Shown: positions 18,027 to 26,126 of the stretch, piece by piece
How the letters are laid out: every line of letters begins with the position of its first letter
Numbering within the stretch: position 1 is the stretch's first letter
From: an uncultured Muribaculaceae bacterium
GTDB taxonomy: Bacteria; Bacteroidota; Bacteroidia; Bacteroidales; Muribaculaceae
Assembly (NCBI GenBank): GCA_905233845.1
Contig: CAJOFH010000006.1
Location: 1-64,000, forward strand
Length of the DNA: 64,000 nucleotides
Reading direction: 5' to 3'
Translations under genes and position numbers: made by a program
The notes under the pieces: generated by a model
What the model was told of the DNA's origin: nothing
The model's input: the letters and a program-made list of their open reading frames with translations, nothing else
The model's database searches: none

Positions 18027-18974
18027 ATGAAAGTCTCGATTCTCATACCTGTTTATGGCGTGGAGCGCTTTATTGCTGAGTGCGCCCAGTCGCTTATGGA
18101 GCAGACTTATCACGATATAGAGTTCATCTTTGTAAATGACTGCACTCGCGACCATTCCATCGAGGTGCTGCGTGAAGTGATTGACCAATATCCTGAGCGT
18201 AAATCGCAAGTGACTATCATCGAACACGAGGAAAACAAGGGTTTGGCAGGAGCTCGCATTACAGGCCTAAATGCTTCTTCGGGCGACGCCGTGCTAATTG
18301 TTGATAGTGATGATTATGTGTCGCCAAAAGCTGTTGAACTCTTGGTTAATGCCATGCAGTCAACTAATGTCGATGTGGTAGATGGAGGCTATGCAATTGT
18401 GACTAATGGAAAAACACTTGTTTATAAACCGTTGCATGTGTCTCATGAGCGTTATTTGAAGACAATCCTTTGCCAGAATGTGGAACCAAACCGCATTTGG
18501 GGACGACTCATCAAGAAGTCTCTTTTCGTTGAACATGATATCTGTTTCACACAAGGTGTAGATTACGGGGAGGACTTCTCAGTACTGCCTCGTTTGCTGG
18601 CGTTTGCATCTCGTGCATGGGTTGATGAGTGTCTTTATTACTACCGTGACGACAACCCGAATTCTTACACTAACAATATCAGCACCAAGAATGCTGTTTC
18701 ATTCTTGAAATCGCAGCAGATAGTAGGGGAGTTCTTTGCTGGAAATGAGCAGTGGCGCCGCTATCGCACAGCTACTGAGATTGGTTGGGTTAATGTGTGG
18801 CGATTTGCAAGAAGATATAGTATTGATACACAGATTGTTGATGAGAATTTTAGTCTTGTGCCTTCTTATGCGATTACTCGTTTTCTTACCACAATAATGA
18901 AGTCACTATTACCTTATGGCATTGTAAATGGCCTATACCTTGCGGCTCGACGACTCTATTTGATGTTTGCTTAA
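18027..18974 (+). CDS. Family 2 glycosyltransferase
   Basis: GT-A fold glycosyltransferase that would add sugars from nucleotide-sugar donors to a surface glycan. The N-terminal MKVSILIPVYGVERFI is the classic GT2 start and decides the ATG at 18027. The DxD-type metal site is in AVLIVDSDDYV near residue 95, and the acidic catalytic-region motif GVDYGEDFSVL follows near residue 185. At 315 aa it is a normal short GT2 with a single C-terminal amphipathic region. Acceptor and sugar are unknown. It meets the convergent flippase gene with only six bases between the stop codons. Confidence 0.92.
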   Translation: MKVSILIPVYGVERFIAECAQSLMEQTYHDIEFIFVNDCTRDHSIEVLREVIDQYPERKSQVTIIEHEENKGLAGARITGLNASSGDAVLIVDSDDYVSPKAVELLVNAMQSTNVDVVDGGYAIVTNGKTLVYKPLHVSHERYLKTILCQNVEPNRIWGRLIKKSLFVEHDICFTQGVDYGEDFSVLPRLLAFASRAWVDECLYYYRDDNPNSYTNNISTKNAVSFLKSQQIVGEFFAGNEQWRRYRTATEIGWVNVWRFARRYSIDTQIVDENFSLVPSYAITRFLTTIMKSLLPYGIVNGLYLAARRLYLMFA

Positions 18975-18980
18975 TAATCT

Positions 18981-20444
18981 TTAGTGTTTTAATACCTTCT
19001 TTTTTAGGAATTCCCAACATTCTTTGAAGATTTTCACATTGGCGAGTTTCATCACTGCGATATATAGAGCGGCTGCTATTATTACTTTTGCAATCAAGAG
19101 TGCAATACTGTTGGTAATGAAAATTGTCGCATAGTGTGTGAGGGCAAAAACAGCCACAGTGATAAGGAAGAATGGTGCTATGTCGAGAATAGCCTCAGTC
19201 CATTTTAGATTTATCAAGTGCTTAGCTACCGCTTGCCATGCCACAAGCCATGCTATCATAAATATCGAATAAACTGTCACAACTACAATGATGGACTGAG
19301 AGAAGCAGTAGTAGCAGAGGATAATAAGGCCAATTTGGAGAACTATCTGACCGATGTTGCACCACAAATATAAATCGCTACGTTTGCAACCAATGGCAAG
19401 GTTTTGATAGACAGTATAGAAAGGGATAAAAGCTCCAGCAATGCATAGCACTTGCAACAAAGGTATGCACTCCAGCCACTTGTCGCCTAATATCACCTCT
19501 ACAAACTCTTTTGCAATCAATGCAAGCCCGAGCATGACTGGAAAAGCTATGAAAGCCGTGAAACGTACCATCTTACGGAACACACGTTTCTGTCGTACCT
19601 TGTCGTCCGACACACTAACAAGCACCGTCTGTACCACTTGTAACAACGTGCCGCTCACAAAGGTGTTGGCCTGAGTATTCCATTTATTGGCTTGAGTGAA
19701 GTTTCCCACTTGTGCGATAGGGAAGAAGCGTCCAAAAATAAAAGTAAGAATCTGCCCACTCAGGGTGTTGATAATATTGGTGAATAGGATGTTGACTGCA
19801 AAACCGAACATCCGTTTCACTGGTCCGAAGTCGATTTTCCAAGATGGGCGCCATTTCACATAGAAGTAGCGACCTAAGTTGAGCACTGTAATATAAATAA
19901 CCTGTTGCCATGCAAGGCTCCAGTAAGCGAAACCATTAAATGCCAAAATGATACCAGCCCCTCCCGAGCATAAGAGTGCAATGAAGTTAATAATTGCCAC
20001 CTCGCGGTTCATCATGTTCTTGCTCATGTAGGCAGCATGAGCGATACCAAGTGACGAAATAAGGAACGCCAGGAATACAAATCGCGACACATCGACTAAT
20101 ACTGGCTGGTGGAAGAAACGGGCTATCAATGGCGCACATAACCATAGCACTGCATAGATGACGATGCTCACTATCACGTTGAACCAGAAGACAGAATTGT
20201 AGTCCTCGGCTTTTGGCTCCTTAAGGTTGATGAGTGCCTGTGTGAAACCGCTGCTTTGAAGGTTCCCGGCAATTAATGTGAAGATAGTAAGAACTCCCAC
20301 GATACCATAGTCGCCTGGGGTAAGCAAGCGGGCGAGCACAACACCGAACAAAATATTTAGCAGCTGCAGCGTGCCATTGTTCAGCATGCTCCAAAATAGG
20401 CTTTGTTCGGTACGTTCCTTGAGTGGACGTGGGTTGTCTTCCAT
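18981..20444 (-). CDS. Oligosaccharide flippase (Wzx/MVF-like)
   Basis: Polytopic membrane protein with 12 to 14 predicted helices that would flip lipid-linked oligosaccharides across the inner membrane. N-terminal features typical of Wzx-type lipopolysaccharide exporters are seen: GTLQLLNILFGVVLARLL and LTPGDYGIVGVLTIFT, then GFTQALINLKEP. Length 487 aa is usual. The neighbouring GT2 and LicD genes fit a glycan assembly role. It has its own promoter immediately upstream, next to the end of umuC. Confidence 0.9.
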   Translation of the reverse strand: MEDNPRPLKERTEQSLFWSMLNNGTLQLLNILFGVVLARLLTPGDYGIVGVLTIFTLIAGNLQSSGFTQALINLKEPKAEDYNSVFWFNVIVSIVIYAVLWLCAPLIARFFHQPVLVDVSRFVFLAFLISSLGIAHAAYMSKNMMNREVAIINFIALLCSGGAGIILAFNGFAYWSLAWQQVIYITVLNLGRYFYVKWRPSWKIDFGPVKRMFGFAVNILFTNIINTLSGQILTFIFGRFFPIAQVGNFTQANKWNTQANTFVSGTLLQVVQTVLVSVSDDKVRQKRVFRKMVRFTAFIAFPVMLGLALIAKEFVEVILGDKWLECIPLLQVLCIAGAFIPFYTVYQNLAIGCKRSDLYLWCNIGQIVLQIGLIILCYYCFSQSIIVVVTVYSIFMIAWLVAWQAVAKHLINLKWTEAILDIAPFFLITVAVFALTHYATIFITNSIALLIAKVIIAAALYIAVMKLANVKIFKECWEFLKKKVLKH

Positions 20445-20466
20445 AATTAGATAATAAAATATGTGG

Positions 20467-20498
20467 CAAAATTACACATTTCTTGCGTAACTATCAAG
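20467..20498 (-). promoter_or_regulatory. Promoter of the flippase gene
   Basis: The minus strand has CTTG (20495-20498), a 20-nt spacer and TAATTTTG (20467-20474), 22 bases upstream of the flippase start. The -33 box overlaps the last codons of umuC. Confidence 0.55.
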
Positions 20499-21840
20499 GA
20501 TTTTGATTGTCAAAACGCTCATCCTCGTTTGCATCTTCTTCGCTTTCTCTTGATATCTTCACAACCCGAGGTGCATATCGTGGATTCATTCCTGAGTAGA
20601 ACCTCAAGGTTTTGCTCTGGCGGCTGAAATGGTTTTGATTGGGTCTCCATTCGCCTTTGGTGAGAGTAGGGGCGAGCATAATTTGCTTAGTGCCATATCT
20701 TTTGTTGATATCATCGATGGCGGTCATGAGTTTGCTGTGTTTTACTTCTTGCTCGGCATTGAAGATATTCAGCTGGAGTTGTGTGGCGGGTTTTATGTCG
20801 GAGAGCATCACTCCAGCCTTGCGATAGTAGTAGCCGTCTCGGAAAATGCTGTTGAAAGCCACAATAGCATGTCGTGCAATCTCTATGGTCGATGCGGTGT
20901 GTGACTCCATCTTCACCGAGCAGGAGTTTGAGTAGAACGGCAAGTCTTGCCTGAAGCGGTCTCCCCTCACAAACACGGTAACGGTGAGTGCCGCTGATTG
21001 CTCTTGTCGCAACTGTGTGGCACATGATTGGGCGAACGAGAGAATTGCATCACCGATGTCTCGTTTCTTGTATAAAACATGTCCGAATGTGCGTGAGTTC
21101 AATATAGATTTGTGAGCGATAGTAACTGGATTGATGCTAACGCAATCTTGACCAAGTAGTTCTTGTTGAGTGCGTACGAGATTGATGTTTCCAATCTTTT
21201 GAAGATAGGACTTGGGAAGTCGCACAAATTCGCTGGCGTAGTGAATACCACATGAGAGCAGCTTTGCGTTAAGCCGCCTACCAACGCCCCAGATGTCATC
21301 AATTTTGGTTTTTGCAAGTATGTTGTCGATGTCGTCTTGCTTGGTGAGTCCCAAAACTCTTTCAAGATTAGACGGGTCTTTCTTTGCCACATGATTTGCA
21401 ATCTTGGCAAGAGTTCGTGTTGCGGCAAACCCGATGCTCACTGGCACGCCCACAAACTGCTGTATCCTCTTGACCAGTGTCACGAGCATTTCATGATTCT
21501 TCTTGTCGTCATCAAATGGCAGCTTGAAAAAAGCCTCGTCAACCGAATAAACCTCAAGGTCGATAGCCATTTCCCCCAAGATTCTCATTATTCGGTTGGA
21601 TATGTCTTTATATAAAATGTGCCTTGCCGAGAGCATGATGATGTTGTTGGCATCAGTGTAGTTCTTGATTTGAAAGGCAGGGCAACCCATAGGGATGCCT
21701 AAAGCTTTGGCCTCGTTGCTTCGCGCAATGGCACATCCGTCATTGTTGGAGAGAACGACGACAGGTTTGCCGTTTAGCGTCGGATTAAAAATCCGCTCGC
21801 ACGAGACAAAGAAGTTGTTACAGTCGGCAAGGGCATACAT
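20494..21840 (-). CDS. umuC: Y-family DNA polymerase V subunit UmuC
   Basis: Translesion DNA polymerase catalytic subunit. The N-terminus MYALADCNNFFVSCERIF contains the first metal-binding Asp, followed by the finger motif VVLSNNDGCAIARSNEAKALG and the catalytic YSVDEAFF near residue 98. The helix-hairpin-helix block and little-finger domain follow, and the C-terminal region matches UmuC rather than DinB. At 448 aa it is slightly longer than E. coli UmuC (422 aa), with an acidic tail. It is 18 bases downstream of umuD, giving the standard umuDC order. Confidence 0.95.
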   Translation of the reverse strand: MYALADCNNFFVSCERIFNPTLNGKPVVVLSNNDGCAIARSNEAKALGIPMGCPAFQIKNYTDANNIIMLSARHILYKDISNRIMRILGEMAIDLEVYSVDEAFFKLPFDDDKKNHEMLVTLVKRIQQFVGVPVSIGFAATRTLAKIANHVAKKDPSNLERVLGLTKQDDIDNILAKTKIDDIWGVGRRLNAKLLSCGIHYASEFVRLPKSYLQKIGNINLVRTQQELLGQDCVSINPVTIAHKSILNSRTFGHVLYKKRDIGDAILSFAQSCATQLRQEQSAALTVTVFVRGDRFRQDLPFYSNSCSVKMESHTASTIEIARHAIVAFNSIFRDGYYYRKAGVMLSDIKPATQLQLNIFNAEQEVKHSKLMTAIDDINKRYGTKQIMLAPTLTKGEWRPNQNHFSRQSKTLRFYSGMNPRYAPRVVKISRESEEDANEDERFDNQNP

Positions 21841-21858
21841 TCCTCATTTCCTCCCATG

Positions 21859-22290
21859 TTAACGATTTAGTTTCTTGATGATGTGTGATACCACTCCCCA
21901 AATGACGAAATTGCTCTCTTTGGGCACACGTATTACAGGATACTTGCGGTTAGCAGGAACGAGAGATATCTCGCCATTCTTGATGAGAATGCGTTTCACG
22001 GTGAAGTCACCGTCGATAAAGCACACTGCAATGTCTCCATCGCTTGGTTCGATTGAACGGTCAATAATGAGCATGTCGCCCTCATTGATGCCCGAGTCAA
22101 TCATCGAGTCGCCTATCACACGTGCGCAGAATGTGACAGCAGGGTTAGTGATTAGTTCGTGGTTAAGGTCTACCGAGTCGGCAAATGAACCTTGCGCCGG
22201 ACTTGGAAATCCTGCTTGTATGCGACTGTCGAACACTTGTAGTTCCAACTCGCTATTTTCTTCTATCTTTTTAAATTCTAGATTAGCCAT
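21859..22290 (-). CDS. umuD: UmuD-like S24 autopeptidase
   Basis: Partner of UmuC, activated by RecA-stimulated self-cleavage. The expected cleavage site is at Ala26-Gly27 in IQAGFPSPAQG, aligning with Cys24-Gly25 of E. coli UmuD. The Ser/Lys dyad is Ser62 (VIGDSMIDSG) and Lys99 (DFTVKRI), both shifted by two residues from E. coli Ser60/Lys97. Length 143 aa is typical. The start codon is only four bases after the stop of the upstream DUF5722 gene, so transcription may be shared or the promoter may lie inside that gene. Confidence 0.95.
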   Translation of the reverse strand: MANLEFKKIEENSELELQVFDSRIQAGFPSPAQGSFADSVDLNHELITNPAVTFCARVIGDSMIDSGINEGDMLIIDRSIEPSDGDIAVCFIDGDFTVKRILIKNGEISLVPANRKYPVIRVPKESNFVIWGVVSHIIKKLNR

Positions 22291-22294
22291 TCTA

Positions 22295-24946
22295 TTATCT
22301 TACAATCACTTTTTTTGATGTCTTACCTTTTTTAGCAATATAAATGCCAGGAGCAACTTGTATCGTTCTTGCAGTTTTGCCCATGAATTTGCCATCGATG
22401 TTGTAGATCTCTATAGGCGAAATGCTTTCAACAGCAATCTCACCTTTTCGACCATAAGCTTTAAATTCATTGGAATTGGTGTTGTTGGTTGGTATTTCGA
22501 CGATTGCCGAGGAATTGGGATTAATTACAATTCTAAAGCAGTCAAAGTTCCATGAAGAGCACAACGACTTGATGCGGAAGGTGTGTGTGCCTTTGCTCAA
22601 GAACACTCCTTCATAATCAGGAGTGGAATTGTATCGTGATGTCAAAGTGTTGGCACGTCCTTGCACTGGCCACATCCACAATGTGTCGTTGGGCTCAATG
22701 CCGTTAACGAGAGTGCTTTGCCAGTTGGCGGTGTCTTTGACTATTTTTGTGAAATTGGTTCCTGTTGCTTGGTAAACGTCTGGGGCTATAGGACGAGCTT
22801 TCTGGGTGGTTTTGAGATTCACTCCGTCAAGCATCAGAATCATTGAGCCTGTGTAGTGCTTGGGCCAGTTGAGCGTTGGCGCGCCATCAATTTGATAAGT
22901 GTTTATGCCTGGCTCGAGCCCTTCGGCAGCGATTTTGCCATAAGTTGTCCACTTGAGATTGTATTTGATGTTAAGGTCTATATACATGTCCTCACTGGCA
23001 ACAACTGTATAGTCATACCAGCTGCCCCAATTCTCGATAGCCATGTCGCGACTAATCGTCTTGGTGCTTGGGTCAATCCATTGATCAAGAGAGTAACTAT
23101 CGGTGCTTGCCCCCATATCAAAAATTCCAAAACCTCCACTCATGCTGCTCGTGGCTGTTATTCCCGAATCTTCACTGTCGCTGCGGTAATCGCTTGCTTC
23201 GCTTGTCATGTGGCTGTCATAAGCGACACCTTTGCCGCCTGTGTCATAATCCTCGCCTTCGAAAATATAATAATGTTTTGGGTCGAGAATATTTCCTTCG
23301 CCCTGCATCTGTTGGAAAATTTCGCTCCAGTCATTTATGTTAAGGAAACTCTTATATTGTTCAAAGAATGTGTCCTCATTGGGAGTGTCGGCATTTTGCC
23401 ATACATACCACACTGGTTTTGGCCCTCCAGGATTGGTCTCGTCATCAGGGAAAAAACGGAGTCCGATGCGCAAACCGCCCTCATCTCGATTGTCCATCCA
23501 GTTGTGCCACATGATGGCATCAATACCCTCAAGAGCGTTGGCCTTCTTCCATGCCCAGCAGCCACCAGCCGCCTGTAAAGCTAAATCTCTCTCGCTATAA
23601 CTTGGTGAGTTTGTGCCATTTTCCGATAGGAAAAGATTGCGTTTCACTGAGCCGCGATACTTGTTTTGTGGCTGTTTTATCCACTCATCGATAACCTCTA
23701 AATTTTTGAATGTCACATAGGGTGAATTGAGAGAATAAATCGAACTGCCATCGTTTTTCCAGAACTCTGGCAGAGCGAGATTCTGAGGATAAGGATGATA
23801 AGCAACTCCCCACATGAAATCGCCTTCAAGTTGAGAATACTTGACAGTCTGTTCTAGCATCTTCTTGGGGGCATAGTCGGCACTGTCATACCCCTTGGTC
23901 CAGCAATGAGTGTAAGAACCCATTACCGATGCATTCTGGTCATATTGCCTTACGATGTTGTAGCACAAGCGCATCGATTTGATGTAGGTGTCGTTATACA
24001 CCAATTCAGGTTGATCGCCCATATTGGTCCATTCGCTGCCTGCGTCAACCTCGTTGTGCATAATCCAATTGTGAACACGTCCATAAGTGTCGCTACTATA
24101 ACGGTTAGCGAGGAAATTAAGAATTGCGGCATAAAGATTAACGCTCTCCATAGTGGTCATGTTTGGCATTGTATAGCTGCCGCCATTGTTCTCTGGATGG
24201 CGGAACACACTGGTGAGGCTTGGGTCGCTTGCCGATGGGGTGATAAGCAATATGGCCGACACCGAAACTTCGTGCTGCTGATAATATCGCAAATAACTGT
24301 CCCATGCTGCTATGAGTCCACCGTCTATATAGTACTGCTTTCCTTCATAAATGTAGGGGATATTATTTGCCCACATGGGCGATTGAGCGATGAATGTGGT
24401 AAGTACCCAGTTGATGGTGATGTAATGGACATTGCAGTATTCCACGTCTTGCATATATAGATTTCCAAGCCCTGCTCCAAAACCTTTCTTGCTGGATGGA
24501 TGCAATGGCTCGGGACTTGAGACACTTGCAACTTTATCGGCATAATGAGCATGTGATACTAGAACATCCTTACCGCTTGAAGTGTCGATGATTGCCCAAC
24601 GGGATAGAAGACGGTCATAACCAATGTTATCGTATGTGCAATGACGTTCAAGACTCACAGTGAAATCACTTTGCGACAAGTTGGTGCGATGTGTATAGGT
24701 GCTGTCTTCAGTCACATCGTCAGCGGGAGTGATTTCCACAAGTGCAAATTGCCCAGAGCCATTACATGTGCCACTAATGATCACTTGGTCGTTTGTCACC
24801 TCAACATGAGTTACAGCACTTGAGTATGATGTTGTAAGATAGGTGTTAAGATGATTGTTCAGTGATGCTTTCTCTTCACTAGTTCGCGCAATAGCGATGC
24901 CGATTGAGAAAATTAGAATAGTTAAAATTATAAATAGTTTCTTCAT
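22295..24946 (-). CDS. Secreted DUF5722 family protein with T9SS-like tail
   Basis: An 883-aa exported protein. A signal peptide spans about residues 1-20. The N-terminal half matches the DUF5722 family as I recall it (DVLVSHAHYADKV, NVHYITINWVLTTF, IMHNEVDAGSEWTNMG, HPYPQNLALPEFW), which has a glycosidase-like TIM-barrel look with Glu residues in NEVDAG and LFLSENGTN as possible catalytic acids; this is inference. The C-terminal half is beta-rich, carbohydrate-binding-like. The last ~55 residues (IEIYNIDGKFMGK, VAPGIYIAKKGKTSKKVIVR) look like a type A T9SS sorting domain, predicting export through the outer membrane. Function unknown. Confidence 0.8.
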   Translation of the reverse strand: MKKLFIILTILIFSIGIAIARTSEEKASLNNHLNTYLTTSYSSAVTHVEVTNDQVIISGTCNGSGQFALVEITPADDVTEDSTYTHRTNLSQSDFTVSLERHCTYDNIGYDRLLSRWAIIDTSSGKDVLVSHAHYADKVASVSSPEPLHPSSKKGFGAGLGNLYMQDVEYCNVHYITINWVLTTFIAQSPMWANNIPYIYEGKQYYIDGGLIAAWDSYLRYYQQHEVSVSAILLITPSASDPSLTSVFRHPENNGGSYTMPNMTTMESVNLYAAILNFLANRYSSDTYGRVHNWIMHNEVDAGSEWTNMGDQPELVYNDTYIKSMRLCYNIVRQYDQNASVMGSYTHCWTKGYDSADYAPKKMLEQTVKYSQLEGDFMWGVAYHPYPQNLALPEFWKNDGSSIYSLNSPYVTFKNLEVIDEWIKQPQNKYRGSVKRNLFLSENGTNSPSYSERDLALQAAGGCWAWKKANALEGIDAIMWHNWMDNRDEGGLRIGLRFFPDDETNPGGPKPVWYVWQNADTPNEDTFFEQYKSFLNINDWSEIFQQMQGEGNILDPKHYYIFEGEDYDTGGKGVAYDSHMTSEASDYRSDSEDSGITATSSMSGGFGIFDMGASTDSYSLDQWIDPSTKTISRDMAIENWGSWYDYTVVASEDMYIDLNIKYNLKWTTYGKIAAEGLEPGINTYQIDGAPTLNWPKHYTGSMILMLDGVNLKTTQKARPIAPDVYQATGTNFTKIVKDTANWQSTLVNGIEPNDTLWMWPVQGRANTLTSRYNSTPDYEGVFLSKGTHTFRIKSLCSSWNFDCFRIVINPNSSAIVEIPTNNTNSNEFKAYGRKGEIAVESISPIEIYNIDGKFMGKTARTIQVAPGIYIAKKGKTSKKVIVR

Positions 24947-24975
24947 ACTTATATAGTGGGCTATGATGAGACAAT

Positions 24976-26112
24976 TTAACTCATTCTTGACTTGTAGTCT
25001 TCGTAGGTGAATTCTCTTAGAATCTCGATGGTGCCATCAATGTGCTGAAGCACAATAGCTGGGTGGTCGATGCCGTTGAACATGTTGGTTTTCACTGTCG
25101 TATAGTGGTTCATGTCCTCAAAGGTCAATCTGTCGCCAGGTTTGAGCTCTTCTTCAAAACTCCAGTCGCCCACATAATCGCCACTCAAGCAAGAGTTTCC
25201 ACCGATGCGGTAGGTCGGTTTTTCTAAGTCTACATCTTTCAATGCCTGTGAAATTACTGGCTTATAGGGCATCTCTAGGCAATCAGGCATGTGGCAAGCA
25301 AACGAGACATCTACAATTGCAGTCTTAATGCCACAGTTCTCTACCACGTCAACCACAGTGGCTTCCAGGTCTCCCGTCTGCCAGCAGAAGGCGCTGCCTG
25401 GCTCAAGGATTACCTCGAGATTGGGATGGCGGCGCTTGAAGTCTTGAATGAGGTGTATGAGATGCTCCACATCATATCCCTTGCGAGTCATCAGGTGTCC
25501 TCCTCCCATGTTAATCCACTTCAACTGTGGCAACCATTCTCCGAATTGTTCTTCCATAGCTGCAAGTACTAGTGCGAGGTCATAGGATGTGGATTCGCAA
25601 AGTGCGTGAAAATGGAATCCTTCAATACCCTCAGGTAGTTGCTGGAGATTCTCGCTGAGTATACCAAACCGTGAGCCTGGGCAGCAAGGGTTATAAATGT
25701 CGGTCTCAATGACAGAGCACATGGGATTGATGCGTAGGCCACAACTGATTCGCTCATTTGGATTAGTGTAGTTATGCTCATCAATTAATGGTTTGAAACG
25801 TAGAAATTGGTCTACCGAATTGAATGTGATATGACTGCTGCCAGCGATGAATTTGCCGATGGTCTCGTCAGTATATGCCGGGCAGTAGGTATGTGCCTTG
25901 CATTGTAGCTCTTCGTTGGCAAGTAGCATCTCATTCACTGAGCTGGCGGTAGAACGTATGCCATATTCTCTGAAGATGGGGAATGTCCGCCACAACGCAT
26001 TGGCTTTGAATGCCATGATGATTGTGGCGCCACTTTCATGGCTAACCCTTGTGATGAGGTCCAGATTACGCCTCAACTTCTCTTCATAGACTATATAATA
26101 AGGAGTTTTCAT
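24976..26112 (-). CDS. nspC: Carboxynorspermidine decarboxylase
   Basis: PLP enzyme of the alanine-racemase fold that decarboxylates carboxynorspermidine or carboxyspermidine in polyamine synthesis. The N-terminus MKTPYYIVYEEKL matches the family and decides the ATG at 26112; an in-frame ATG at 26133 would overlap the upstream helicase gene. The PLP-lysine is in IIMAFKANALW near residue 36. Other family blocks are INMGGGHLMTRKGYD and IGGNSCLSGDYVGDW, the latter with the catalytic Cys. Length about 378 aa is normal. Its usual partner, carboxynorspermidine synthase, is not in the window. Confidence 0.94.
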   Translation of the reverse strand: MKTPYYIVYEEKLRRNLDLITRVSHESGATIIMAFKANALWRTFPIFREYGIRSTASSVNEMLLANEELQCKAHTYCPAYTDETIGKFIAGSSHITFNSVDQFLRFKPLIDEHNYTNPNERISCGLRINPMCSVIETDIYNPCCPGSRFGILSENLQQLPEGIEGFHFHALCESTSYDLALVLAAMEEQFGEWLPQLKWINMGGGHLMTRKGYDVEHLIHLIQDFKRRHPNLEVILEPGSAFCWQTGDLEATVVDVVENCGIKTAIVDVSFACHMPDCLEMPYKPVISQALKDVDLEKPTYRIGGNSCLSGDYVGDWSFEEELKPGDRLTFEDMNHYTTVKTNMFNGIDHPAIVLQHIDGTIEILREFTYEDYKSRMS

Positions 26113-26126
26113 AGAAATAAAGATAG

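Noticed and set aside
22856..23578. 240-codon open frame opposite the DUF5722 gene
   Set aside because: Shadow frame, no signal or domain pattern of its own.
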